Shown here one piece after another: positions 19,583 through 28,709 of a DNA stretch of 64,000 bases. This DNA comes from Lysobacter sp. Root494. Its GTDB lineage: Bacteria > Pseudomonadota > Gammaproteobacteria > Xanthomonadales > Xanthomonadaceae. The translations under genes were made by a program, and so were the position numbers. Where the stretch lies: positions 795,325 through 859,324 of the forward strand of contig NZ_LMFH01000005.1 in assembly GCF_001427225.1 (NCBI RefSeq), given 5' to 3'. The notes under the pieces are model-generated. The model had not been told where the DNA came from and did no database searches. It saw only the letters and a list, made by a program, of their open reading frames with translations. How positions within the stretch are numbered: the first letter of the stretch is position 1; the number at the start of each line of letters is the position of its first letter.

Positions 19583-20023
19583 TCACTGGATGCCGTGCAG
19601 ATCCTTCAGGTGCCCGGCACGCGAACCGAAGTAGGCGCCGAGATCGGAGATCTGCTGGTCGGTGAGGTCGGCGGCCTGGCTCGACATCAACGCGTGCTCG
19701 CGGCGGCCATCGCGATAGGCCTGCAGCGAGTGGGCGATGTAGTCGCCGTACTGCCCGGCCAGCTTCGGATAGCTCGCGTCGATCGGGGCATTGCCTTCGG
19801 CGCCGTGGCAATCGACGCAAGCCTGGCCAGTCTTCGCGTTCTTGGCGCTGGCGAATTTTTCGCCGGCGGCGATGTTGCCGGCCGGGAGTCCGGCGGAGGA
19901 GGACTGGGCTTCGTGCGTTCCGGCTTCGGCTGCGGCCTCTTCGGAAGCTTCTTCCGACTTGCTGCAGCCCACGAGGGCGACGGCGGCGGTGAGCAGGGCG
20001 ATGGCGAGGATCTTCTTCGTCAT
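19583..20023 (-). CDS. Class I c-type cytochrome, lipid-anchored
   Basis: A 146-residue protein with a lipoprotein signal (AAVALVGC near residue 20), an Ala/Glu-rich linker, and one cytochrome c domain with haem motif CVDCH and a likely distal Met in EHALMSSQA. Probably an electron carrier tethered in the periplasm. It follows the soluble cytochrome gene by 11 bases in the same operon. The ATG at 20023 is chosen over one five codons upstream since the signal peptide begins MTKKILAIA. Confidence 0.88.
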   Translation of the reverse strand: MTKKILAIALLTAAVALVGCSKSEEASEEAAAEAGTHEAQSSSAGLPAGNIAAGEKFASAKNAKTGQACVDCHGAEGNAPIDASYPKLAGQYGDYIAHSLQAYRDGRREHALMSSQAADLTDQQISDLGAYFGSRAGHLKDLHGIQ

Positions 20024-20034
20024 GGAATGTCTGC

Positions 20035-20418
20035 TCACTTCACGGTGGCGAGGTAGGCGGCGATGTTGGCGATGTCCTGGTCAGAGAAGCTCTGCGCCTG
20101 GGCCTGCATCGTGGGGTGCTTGCGGGTGCCCTTCTTGTATTCGGTCAGGGCGTTGAGCAGGTAGACCTCGGACTGGCCGCCGAGGCGGGGCACGTGGTAG
20201 CTCGGGTAGGCATTCTTGTAGCCGGTCACGCCATGGCAACCCTGGCAGGTATAGATCAGCTGCTTGCCGACTGTGGCATCGCCCCTGAGGGCGGTAGCAG
20301 CGGCGGGTGCGGGCGTGGCCGCGGTGGTGGTGGCGGCCGGCGCCTGGTTCGGTTCGTCGGCGAAGGCGACGGCCGTGGTCAGGGCGAGGCAGGCGGCGAT
20401 CATCAGCGGTCGCATCAT
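20035..20418 (-). CDS. Class I c-type cytochrome, periplasmic
   Basis: A 127-residue exported cytochrome. A signal peptide (MIAACLALTTAVAFA) is followed by an Ala/Thr linker and one domain with haem motif CQGCH, the YHVPRLGGQS segment and a candidate Met ligand in KHPTMQAQ. The fold resembles half of a cytochrome c4, and together with the next cytochrome gene the pair could work as a two-haem relay. The start is ATG at 20418 or the adjacent ATG at 20415. Confidence 0.87.
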   Translation of the reverse strand: MMRPLMIAACLALTTAVAFADEPNQAPAATTTAATPAPAAATALRGDATVGKQLIYTCQGCHGVTGYKNAYPSYHVPRLGGQSEVYLLNALTEYKKGTRKHPTMQAQAQSFSDQDIANIAAYLATVK

Positions 20419-20854
20419 GTAATCCGCACTCTCGAAAGGCTGAGTTGTTGAAGGACGGTCGTTATTGAATCGGTCGTGCGGCCATCCATAACCCCGGAGA
20501 CGCGCACAAGTCGGCAAGTATAGCCGCGTGCCGGGTTTCGAAGAAATCCGACACACCAGTTCAATGTTGAAAGCGTGCAACCCGTTGCTGCCAACATGCA
20601 TCCCAACCTTGCGGATGTGGCTGCGAAGCGGAGGCTTTCGCACGCGTCGTGATCAGTTGCGATCGACCGGCCGATCGGCCGCATCCACTCCATGGCGGCA
20701 GTCACCATGACCTTCGGCCGATGGCCGGCACGAAGACGGGTGATATACCTATGTACAACACCGGCATACAGCCCAGAAACCCGCCGGGAAACCTCTTTCA
20801 ACCGCTTGCCTCAGCCGCTCGCCGTCAACCGCTTGCCCCTCAGGGACCGATTCC
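20419..20854. other. 436-base divergent intergenic region
   Basis: Separates the cytochrome pair from the RND efflux operon. No convincing gene. A minus-strand -10 box TATACT (20517-20522) with a weak TTCTTC -35 at 20540-20545 could drive the cytochromes. A perfect 12-base palindrome GGCCGATCGGCC lies at about 20669-20680, with a related GGCCGATGGCC nearby; either might be a regulator site for the efflux operon. Confidence 0.4.
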
Positions 20855-21991
20855 ATGCGCCAGACCCCACTCCGTTCCGCCTTCTCCAAGGTGCCCTTCG
20901 TCCTCGCCAGCCTGGTCGTCACGGGCGCCCTGGCCCTGACTGCCTGCAAGGGGGGTAATGGCGAAGCCGCCGCCGACGGCAAGGACCCGAAGAAGAAGGG
21001 CCCCGAAGCAATCCCGGTAGAGGTCGCCCAGGCATCCCGCCGTGCGGTCGCGGCGAGCTACACCGGTACCGCGCCGCTGGAAGCACGAGCCGAGGCCCAG
21101 GTGATCGCCAAGGTGTCCGGCGTCGCTTTGCAGGTCCTCGTCGAGGAAGGCCAGTACGTGCACGCCGGCCAGGTACTGGTGCGCCTGGATTCGGCCCGCA
21201 GTGCCCTGGTCGCCGCGCAGAGTTCGGCCCAGCTGCGCAAGCTCGAAGCCAATTTCGAGCGCTCGCGCCAGCTCGCCGAACAGAAGCTGATCAGCGCCAA
21301 CGACAACGACCAGCTGCGCTACGACCTAGAGAATGCGCGCGCCGCGAACAAGGCCGCCAACCTCGAGCTGCATTACGCCAACGTCACTGCGCCGATTTCC
21401 GGCGTGATCGCCTCGCGTTCGATCAAGACCGGCAACTTCGTCCAGATCAACACGCCGATCATGCGCATCGTCGACGTCGCGCGCCTCGAAGCCGTGCTCA
21501 ATGTCCCTGAGCGCGAACTAGCCACCCTCAAGGCCGGCTTGCCGGTACAGCTGGCCGTCGATGCGCTGCCGGGCAAGACGTTCACCGGGACCGTTGATCG
21601 CGTCGCTCCGGTCGTCGATTCGGGCAGTGGCACGTTCCGCGTCGTGTGTGCGTTCGATGGCGAATCGCTGCGCCCCGGCATGTTCGGCCGCATCAAGATC
21701 GACTACGACCAGCGCGCCGATGCGCTCGTCGTTCCGCGCGCCGCGCTGCTCGAAGACGAAGCGGATCCCGCGGTGTTCGTCGTACGTAACAAGAAGAGCA
21801 CCCGCGTCCCGGTGAAGCTCGGCTACATGGATGGCCAATGGGCCGAGGTCCGCAGCGGCATCAAGCAGGGCGAGGAGGTCGTGATCGCCGGCAAGAGCGC
21901 GTTGCGCGACGGCACGGAAGTGCAGGTGATCGGCCAGCCCGGCGCGAAGGCCGGACCTGCGACGGCCGCCACCGCAACTGCACAGCGCTGA
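20855..21991 (+). CDS. RND efflux periplasmic adaptor (membrane fusion protein)
   Basis: A 378-residue adaptor with a lipoprotein-type signal (GALALTACKGG). It has the order expected of this family: barrel-sandwich hybrid halves (ARAEAQVIAKVSGVALQVLV, then LHYANVTAPISGVIASRSIK), a coiled-coil hairpin between them (about 125-175), and a beta-barrel and membrane-proximal domain (RVAPVVDSGSGTFRV, then LRPGMFGRIK). It joins the permeases to an outer-membrane channel, for which no gene is present here. First gene of a three-gene operon with two permeases. Confidence 0.92.
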   Translation: MRQTPLRSAFSKVPFVLASLVVTGALALTACKGGNGEAAADGKDPKKKGPEAIPVEVAQASRRAVAASYTGTAPLEARAEAQVIAKVSGVALQVLVEEGQYVHAGQVLVRLDSARSALVAAQSSAQLRKLEANFERSRQLAEQKLISANDNDQLRYDLENARAANKAANLELHYANVTAPISGVIASRSIKTGNFVQINTPIMRIVDVARLEAVLNVPERELATLKAGLPVQLAVDALPGKTFTGTVDRVAPVVDSGSGTFRVVCAFDGESLRPGMFGRIKIDYDQRADALVVPRAALLEDEADPAVFVVRNKKSTRVPVKLGYMDGQWAEVRSGIKQGEEVVIAGKSALRDGTEVQVIGQPGAKAGPATAATATAQR

Positions 21992-22006
21992 CCGGAGGCT
22001 TCCCTC

Positions 22007-25000
22007 GTGAGCCACACCTCGCAAGCTTCATCCGGCTTGATCGAGTTCGCCACGCGCCGCCGTGTCACGGTGGCGATGGTGACTCTCACCTTCGTGATCT
22101 TCGGCTTCATTGCCCTGTTCAACCTCAAGGTCAACCTGCTGCCTGACCTGAGCTATCCGACTCTCACCGTGCGTACCGAATACACGGGTGCCGCGCCCAC
22201 TGAAATCGAAACCCTCATCACCGAACCCGTCGAAGAAGCCGTCGGCGTAGTGAAGGGCCTGCGCAAGTTGAAGTCGGTTTCGCGTACCGGGCAGAGCGAC
22301 GTCGTGCTCGAGTTCGCCTGGGGCACCGACATGGACCAGGCCAGCCTCGAAGTGCGCGACAAGATGGAAATCGTGCAGCTTCCGCTCGAGGCGAAGAAGC
22401 CGCTTCTGCTGCGCTTCAATCCGTCGACCGAGCCGATTCTCCGTCTCGCGCTGACCTCGAAGACCGGCGGCGATTCCGTCCGCGCACTCGGCGCCCTGCG
22501 CCGCTATGCCGAGGAAGACCTCAAGAAAAAGCTCGAACCCGTCGATGGCGTGGCCGCGGTGAAGGTCGGCGGTGGTCTCGAGGACGAGATCCAGGTCGAC
22601 ATCGACCAGCAGAAGCTCGCTGCGATAAACCTCCCTATCGACACCGTCATCCAGCGCCTGCAGCAGGAAAACATCAACATCTCCGGCGGCCGCCTTGAAG
22701 AAGGCACGCAGCGCTATCTGGTGCGCACGGTCAACCAGTTCGCGACCGTGGATGAAATCCGCGACATGCTGGTGACCACTCAGTCCGCCGGCGGCGGTGC
22801 TGCCGCGAACGCCGCTGCGGAAATGGCCCGCGTCGCTGCCGCAACGGGTAACGCCGCGGCCATGGCCGCGGCGCAATCCGTGCAGAGCGCAAGCTCGTCC
22901 AACTCGTCGACGATCGCCGGCGGCATGCCGGTGCGGCTCAAGGACATCGCCGACATCCGCCAGGGCCACAAGGAGCGCGAAGCGATCATTCGTCTCGCCG
23001 GCAAGGAAGCGGTCGAGCTCGCGATCTACAAGGAAGGTGACGCGAACACCGTTGCTTCCGCCGATGCCATCCAGGCCAGGCTGAAGGAGCTCAAGGACCA
23101 GATTCCGCCGGATATCGAAGTCACCACCATCGACGACCAATCGCAGTTCATCCGCCACGCGATCAGCGACGTGAAGCTAGACGCGGTGATCGGCGGCTTC
23201 CTCGCGGTGCTGATCATCTTCCTGTTCCTGCGCGATGGCTGGAGCACGTTCGTCATCGGCCTGTCGTTGCCGGTTTCGATCATCGCGACGTTCTTCTTCA
23301 TGGACCAGTTGGGGCTGAGCCTCAACGTGATGTCGCTGGGCGGTCTCGCATTGGCGACCGGCCTTGTCGTGGACGACTCGATCGTCGTGCTCGAATCCAT
23401 CGCCAAGGCGCGCGAGCGCGGGCTCGGCATTCTTGACGCGGCGATCCAGGGCACGCGCGAAGTGAGCATGGCCGTTGTCGCCTCGACATTGACCACGATC
23501 GCCGTGTTCCTGCCGCTCGTGTTCGTCGAAGGCATCGCCGGTCAGCTGTTCCGCGACCAGGCGTTGACGGTGGCGCTCGCGATTGCGATTTCGCTGGTCG
23601 TGGCGATGACGCTGATCCCGATGCTGAGCTCATTGAAGGGCCGCGCACCGCTGTCGTTCCCGGAAGAAGCGCCGCATCCCAAGTGGCAGCCGAACTCGCG
23701 CTGGCTAAAACCCATCGCTTTCGTGACCCATCTGATCGCAGCGCTGTTGCGTTGGATCTTCTTTGGTACTGCGTGGCTTGTGGTGCGCGCATGGCGCGGC
23801 ACTGCAGCGGTGGTCGGTCCGATCATGCGCAAGGCGAGCGATCTCGCGATGGCGCCGTACAACCGCGCCGAGAGCGGCTATCTCAAGTTGCTTCCTGCAG
23901 CCTTGAAGCGGCCTTGGCTGGTGCTCGGTTCAGCGACGATCGCGTTCGTGCTCACGCTGATGGTGGTGCCGATGCTGGGTGCCGACCTGATCCCGCAGCT
24001 CGCGCAGGACCGCTTCGAAATGACGGTGAAGTTGCCTCCGGGCACGCCGCTGCGCGAAACCGACGAACTGGTGCGCGAACTGCAGCGCCAGCACGACAAG
24101 GACGATGGCATCTCGCTGCTTTACGGCGTGAGCGGCAGCGGCACGCGACTGGACGCGAATCCGACCGAGAGCGGCGAGAACATCGGCAAGCTCACGGTGG
24201 TGATGGCGAACGGCGGCAGCAAGGAAATCGAAGCTGCGGAAACCGAACGCCTGCGCGAAAGCATGACGGGGCATCCCAGCGCCCAGGTCAACTTCGCCCG
24301 TCCGGAACTCTTCAGCTTCTCCACGCCGCTGGAAATCGAACTGCGCGGTAGCGAGCTCGCCACCATCGAGCGTGCAGGACAGCAGATGGCCGCGATGCTC
24401 CGCAAGAGCGGGCACTACGCCGACGTGAAGTCGACGGTGGAGCAGGGTTTCCCGGAAATCCAGATCCGCTTCGACCAGGAGCGTGCCGCCTCACTCGGCC
24501 TCACCACGCGCCAGATCGCCGATGTGGTGGTGAAGAAGGTGCGCGGCGACGTCGCCACGCGCTACAGCTTCCGCGACCGCAAGATCGACGTGCTGGTGCG
24601 CGCGCAGGAATCCGATCGCGCGTCGGTCGAGAACATCCGCCGCCTGATCGTGAATCCCGGCAGCTCGCGTCCGGTGACGCTGGATTCGGTCGCCGACGTC
24701 GTGGCGACCACGGGTCCCAGCGAAATCCATCGTGCCGACCAGGTGCGGGTGGCGATCGTTTCGGCCAACCTGCGCGACATCGACCTCGGCGGTGCCGTCC
24801 AGGAAGTGCAGCAGATGGTCGAGCAGCAGCCGCTCGGCGCCGACGTGCGCATGCATATCGGCGGGCAGGGCGAGGAGCTCAAGGAATCGGTGAAGTCGCT
24901 GCTGTTCGCGTTCGGGCTGGCTGTGTTCCTCGTGTACCTGGTGATGGCGTCGCAGTTCGAATCGCTGCTGCATCCGTTCGTCATCCTCTTCACCATTCCA

Positions 25001-25471
25001 CTGGCGCTGGTCGGCGCGGTGCTCGCTCTGCTGCTGACGCGTTCGCCGGTCTCGGTGGTGGTGTTCATCGGCCTGATCCTGCTGGTGGGCCTGGTGGTGA
25101 AGAACGCGATCATCCTGATCGACAAGGTCAACCAGCTGCGCGAGGACGGCATCGCCAAGCACGAGGCGCTGATCGAAGGCGCGCGTTCGCGACTGCGCCC
25201 GATCATCATGACGACCACGTGCACGCTGTTCGGCTTCCTGCCGCTCGCGCTGGCCTTCGGCGAAGGCGCGGAAGTGCGCTCGCCGATGGCGATCACCGTG
25301 ATCGGTGGTCTGCTGGTCTCCACGCTGTTGACGCTGGTGGTAATCCCGGTCGTGTACGACCGGCTGGACCGTCGTGCCGATGCCTACTACCGCGAACGCG
25401 GGCTGCGCGTGCGGCGCGAGAAGGCGGAAACTGCCGCCGCCATCGCGGGCGATGCGGAGGCCGCAGGATGA
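22007..25471 (+). CDS. RND efflux permease, first copy (HAE1 type)
   Basis: A 1154-residue proton-driven pump, about 100 residues longer than typical. The extra length is an Ala/Ser-rich insertion at about residues 260-305 (near AAANAAAEMARVAAATGNAA) in a periplasmic domain, and an enlarged loop at about 555-625 between the two halves that includes a hydrophobic stretch (LIAALLRWIFFGTAWLVV). The proton relay looks standard: VVDDSIVV in TM4 and VVKNAIILID in TM10. GTG start at 22007, 15 bases after the adaptor stop and preceded by ACCGGAGG. Confidence 0.93.
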   Translation: MSHTSQASSGLIEFATRRRVTVAMVTLTFVIFGFIALFNLKVNLLPDLSYPTLTVRTEYTGAAPTEIETLITEPVEEAVGVVKGLRKLKSVSRTGQSDVVLEFAWGTDMDQASLEVRDKMEIVQLPLEAKKPLLLRFNPSTEPILRLALTSKTGGDSVRALGALRRYAEEDLKKKLEPVDGVAAVKVGGGLEDEIQVDIDQQKLAAINLPIDTVIQRLQQENINISGGRLEEGTQRYLVRTVNQFATVDEIRDMLVTTQSAGGGAAANAAAEMARVAAATGNAAAMAAAQSVQSASSSNSSTIAGGMPVRLKDIADIRQGHKEREAIIRLAGKEAVELAIYKEGDANTVASADAIQARLKELKDQIPPDIEVTTIDDQSQFIRHAISDVKLDAVIGGFLAVLIIFLFLRDGWSTFVIGLSLPVSIIATFFFMDQLGLSLNVMSLGGLALATGLVVDDSIVVLESIAKARERGLGILDAAIQGTREVSMAVVASTLTTIAVFLPLVFVEGIAGQLFRDQALTVALAIAISLVVAMTLIPMLSSLKGRAPLSFPEEAPHPKWQPNSRWLKPIAFVTHLIAALLRWIFFGTAWLVVRAWRGTAAVVGPIMRKASDLAMAPYNRAESGYLKLLPAALKRPWLVLGSATIAFVLTLMVVPMLGADLIPQLAQDRFEMTVKLPPGTPLRETDELVRELQRQHDKDDGISLLYGVSGSGTRLDANPTESGENIGKLTVVMANGGSKEIEAAETERLRESMTGHPSAQVNFARPELFSFSTPLEIELRGSELATIERAGQQMAAMLRKSGHYADVKSTVEQGFPEIQIRFDQERAASLGLTTRQIADVVVKKVRGDVATRYSFRDRKIDVLVRAQESDRASVENIRRLIVNPGSSRPVTLDSVADVVATTGPSEIHRADQVRVAIVSANLRDIDLGGAVQEVQQMVEQQPLGADVRMHIGGQGEELKESVKSLLFAFGLAVFLVYLVMASQFESLLHPFVILFTIPLALVGAVLALLLTRSPVSVVVFIGLILLVGLVVKNAIILIDKVNQLREDGIAKHEALIEGARSRLRPIIMTTTCTLFGFLPLALAFGEGAEVRSPMAITVIGGLLVSTLLTLVVIPVVYDRLDRRADAYYRERGLRVRREKAETAAAIAGDAEAAG

Positions 25472-25514
25472 TCGCCAACGTACAGACCAGTCGTTCCAGC
25501 GGGAGCGAGGCCAA

Positions 25515-28500
25515 ATGAGCATTGCCGAGCTGAGCATCAAGCGCCCGGTCACCGCGATCATGTTCTTCGTGTCGCTGTTCGTGGTCGGGCTGATCGCAGC
25601 GGTGCGTCTGCCGCTGGAAGCCTTCCCCGAGGTGTCTCCGCCTTTCATCTTCGTGCAGCTGCCGTACGCGGGCTCCACGCCGGAAGAGGTCGAACGCACG
25701 GTGCTACGCCCGGTCGAGGAAGCGATGTCGACCATGAGCGGCATCAAGCGCATGGATTCGGAAGCCAAGGCGGATGGCGCTTCGGTTTTCATGCAGTTCA
25801 AGGACTGGAACCGCGACGTCGCGATTGCCGCGTCTGAAGCCCGCGAGCGCATCGACGCGATCCGTGAGGACCTGCCCGACGACCTGCAGCGCTACAACGT
25901 CTTCAAGTTCTCCACGACCGACCAGCCGGTGCTGCGCGTGCGACTGGCGAGCCAGTCGCAGAACCTCGTCGGTGCTTACGACCTGATCGAACGCGAGTTC
26001 AAGCGCCGCATCGAGCGAATTCCCGGCGTTGCGCGCGTCGAGATCTCCGGCGCGCCGCCAAACGAAGTCGAAGTTGCGATTGAATCCGACCGGTTGACCG
26101 CGCACGGCATCGGTCTGAACGATCTGACGAAAAGCCTCCAGGCGCTGAATTTCTCGGTGTCGGCCGGCGAGATCGAGGACGGCGGCCGGCGCCTGCGCGT
26201 GCAGCCGGTCGGCGAGCTCAGCGACCTGCAACAGCTGCGCGATCTCGTCGTCGCCAATGGCGTGCGCCTGGGCGATATCGCGGAGGTGCGGCTGAAGCCG
26301 TCGCGCATGGACATGGGGCGCCGCCTGGATGGCCGTCCCGCCGTGGGCCTCGACATCTTCAAGGAACGCAACGCGAACCTGGTCGATGTCTCGAAGAACG
26401 CGCTGAAGGAAGTGAAGGCGATCCAGAAGGAGCCGGAACTGCAGGGCGTGCAGGTCAAGATCATCGAGGACCAGGGCGAAAACGTCACGAAATCCCTGCT
26501 GGAACTCGCCGAAGCCGGCGCGATCGGCCTCGTTCTTTCGATCGCCGTGCTGTTCTTCTTCCTGCGCCATTGGCCATCGACGCTGATGGTGACGCTGGCC
26601 ATTCCGATCTGCTTCGTGATGACGCTCGGCTTCATGTATTTCGCCGGCGTGACGCTCAACATCCTGTCGATGATGGGCCTGCTGCTCGCGGTCGGCATGC
26701 TGGTCGACAACGCGGTGGTCGTGGTGGAGAGCATCTACCAGGAACGCGAGCGGATGCCGGACCAGCCGCGACTGGCTTCGATCCTCGGAACGCGCCACGT
26801 CGCGATCGCACTGTCGGCGGGCACGCTGTGCCACTGCATCGTGTTCGTCCCGAACCTGTTCGGCGACCGCAATTTTCTCAGCATCTACATGTCGCAGATC
26901 GCGATCACGATCTCCGTGTCGCTATTGGCGTCGTGGCTGGTCGCGGTCAGCCTGATCCCGATGATCTCGGCACGCATGAAGACGCCGCCGGCGGTGAACA
27001 CCACCACGGGACTCATCCCCCGCATGCAACGCCGCTATGCCGGTTTCCTGCGCTGGACGCTCGAGCATCGCGGCAAGAGCATCCTTGGCATCCTGTTGAT
27101 CATCCTCGTCAGCGTCGTGCCGTTGAAGATGACCAAGGTCAACATGTTCGGCGGCGAGGAGGGCAAGGAAACCGAGTTCTACTACCAATGGAACGGCAGC
27201 TACACCAAGGAGCAGATGTCGGACGAAGTGGCGCGCGTTGAAGCGTTCTTCGACGGGAACCGCAAGCGTTTCCACATCCAGCAGGTGTATTCCTGGTACA
27301 GCGAGGAAGGCTACGCCGGTACACGCGTCACCTTCGCGGACGATGCGGGCGCCATCAAGCCGCTGGTCGACGCCATCAGCAAGGAACTGCCCAAGTCCGC
27401 GCGCGCTACGATCGGCGCCGGCGACCAGGGCGGGCCGGGCGGTGGTGGGCCGGGGCAGAAGGCGCAGGTCTTCCTCGTCGGCGATTCGACGCAGACCTTG
27501 TCCGAACTCGGCCGCGACATCGTGCCGATCCTCTCCAAGCGCAAGGAACTGCGCGACGTGCGCGTCGATATCGGCGACACCAACAGCGAGCTCAATGTCC
27601 GCGTCGACCGCGAACGCGCTGCGGCCTTCGGCTTCAGTGCGCAGCAGGTCTCGCAGTTCGTCGGACTGGCCCTGCGCGGTGCGCCGCTGCGCGAGTTCCG
27701 CAAGGGCGACAACGAGGTGCCGGTGTGGGTGCGTTTCGCAGGAGCGGACAAATTCGGCGTCGAGGACATCGCATCGTTCACGGTGCGCGCACCCGATGGC
27801 CGCACCGTGCCGTTGCTTGCCATGGTCGACGTGGACGTCCGCCCGGCCGCGACATCGGTCAAGCGCGCGAATCGTCAGACGACCCTGACTATCACCGCGG
27901 GCCTGCCCGACAAGGTGACCATGCCGGACGCGCGCAAGGCGATCGAGGAAGTGCTGAAGTCAGTGTCGTTCCCGGCCGGTTACAGCTACACCTTCGAAGG
28001 CGGCGGCTTCGGCGACGACGACGAAGCGATGGGGCAGATGATGTTCAACCTGCTCATCGCGTTGATCCTGATCTACATCGTGATGGCCGCGGTGTTCGAA
28101 TCGCTGCTGTTCCCCTCGGCGATCATGAGCGGCGTGCTGTTCTCCGTCTTCGGTGTGTTCTGGCTGTTCTGGCTCACCGGTACCGAGTTCAACATCATGG
28201 CCTTCATCGGCATCCTGGTGCTGATGGGCGTGGTGGTGAACAACGGCATCGTGATGATCGAGCACATCAACAACCTGCGCCGCCGTGGACTGTCGCGTAC
28301 CGAGGCATTGGTGGAAGGCAGCAAGGAACGTCTGCGTCCGATCCTGATGACAATGGGCACGGCGATCCTCGCGATGGTGCCGATCGCAATCGGTGGCACG
28401 CAGATGGGCGGCAACGGTCCTGCGTACTACCCGATGGCCCGCGCCATCGCCGGTGGCCTGGCGTTCTCGACCATCGTGAGCCTGCTGTTCCTGCCGACGA

Positions 28501-28616
28501 TCTACGCGCTGCTCGACGACCTGCGTGCGGGCACCGTGCGGATCATCCGCAAGGCGCGCGGCAAGGGCGACGTGTCGCTGCCTGGTGCTTCGGTGGCGGC
28601 ATTCAAAGCGGACTAG
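25515..28616 (+). CDS. RND efflux permease, second copy (HAE1 type)
   Basis: A 1033-residue RND pump of normal length, starting MSIAELSIKRPVTAIMFF. Its TM4 relay reads MLVDNAVVVVES (Asp-Asn, not Asp-Asp) and TM10 reads VVVNNGIVMIEH (Asn where the first permease has Lys), so it carries a different proton-relay set from its neighbour. Two consecutive permeases behind one adaptor recall MdtABC, where MdtB and MdtC form a mixed trimer. Starts 43 bases after the first permease. Substrate unknown. Confidence 0.93.
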   Translation: MSIAELSIKRPVTAIMFFVSLFVVGLIAAVRLPLEAFPEVSPPFIFVQLPYAGSTPEEVERTVLRPVEEAMSTMSGIKRMDSEAKADGASVFMQFKDWNRDVAIAASEARERIDAIREDLPDDLQRYNVFKFSTTDQPVLRVRLASQSQNLVGAYDLIEREFKRRIERIPGVARVEISGAPPNEVEVAIESDRLTAHGIGLNDLTKSLQALNFSVSAGEIEDGGRRLRVQPVGELSDLQQLRDLVVANGVRLGDIAEVRLKPSRMDMGRRLDGRPAVGLDIFKERNANLVDVSKNALKEVKAIQKEPELQGVQVKIIEDQGENVTKSLLELAEAGAIGLVLSIAVLFFFLRHWPSTLMVTLAIPICFVMTLGFMYFAGVTLNILSMMGLLLAVGMLVDNAVVVVESIYQERERMPDQPRLASILGTRHVAIALSAGTLCHCIVFVPNLFGDRNFLSIYMSQIAITISVSLLASWLVAVSLIPMISARMKTPPAVNTTTGLIPRMQRRYAGFLRWTLEHRGKSILGILLIILVSVVPLKMTKVNMFGGEEGKETEFYYQWNGSYTKEQMSDEVARVEAFFDGNRKRFHIQQVYSWYSEEGYAGTRVTFADDAGAIKPLVDAISKELPKSARATIGAGDQGGPGGGGPGQKAQVFLVGDSTQTLSELGRDIVPILSKRKELRDVRVDIGDTNSELNVRVDRERAAAFGFSAQQVSQFVGLALRGAPLREFRKGDNEVPVWVRFAGADKFGVEDIASFTVRAPDGRTVPLLAMVDVDVRPAATSVKRANRQTTLTITAGLPDKVTMPDARKAIEEVLKSVSFPAGYSYTFEGGGFGDDDEAMGQMMFNLLIALILIYIVMAAVFESLLFPSAIMSGVLFSVFGVFWLFWLTGTEFNIMAFIGILVLMGVVVNNGIVMIEHINNLRRRGLSRTEALVEGSKERLRPILMTMGTAILAMVPIAIGGTQMGGNGPAYYPMARAIAGGLAFSTIVSLLFLPTIYALLDDLRAGTVRIIRKARGKGDVSLPGASVAAFKAD

Positions 28617-28629
28617 TTCCAGCGTGATG

Positions 28630-28660
28630 CACGGATCCGGCTGGCCGGGTCCGTGTCTTC
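28630..28660 (+). terminator. Hairpin after the RND operon
   Basis: CACGGATCCGG (28630-28640) pairs with CCGGGTCCGTG (28645-28655) with one wobble, followed by TCTTC. The T tail is weak, so it may act as a 3' stabiliser, with true termination at the next hairpin. Confidence 0.5.
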
Positions 28661-28680
28661 GGCGCCCGGAACTCACATGA

Positions 28681-28709
28681 AAACGGCGGGGCTAACCCGC
28701 CGTTTTTTA
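28681..28709. terminator. Bidirectional terminator
   Basis: AAAACGGCGGG and CCCGCCGTTTT form an 11-base perfect stem with a GCTAA-type loop and a T run on each strand. It separates the convergent RND operon and TraB-family gene, and overlaps the TAA stop of the latter. Confidence 0.88.

Noticed and set aside
20419-20710. Small plus- and minus-strand frames in the cytochrome-RND gap
   Set aside because: No ribosome site, atypical composition and overlap with likely promoter sequences.
22770-22930. Frameshift or assembly error in the first RND permease because of its extra length
   Set aside because: The frame stays open and conserved motifs resume on both sides in the same frame, so a real insertion is more likely.
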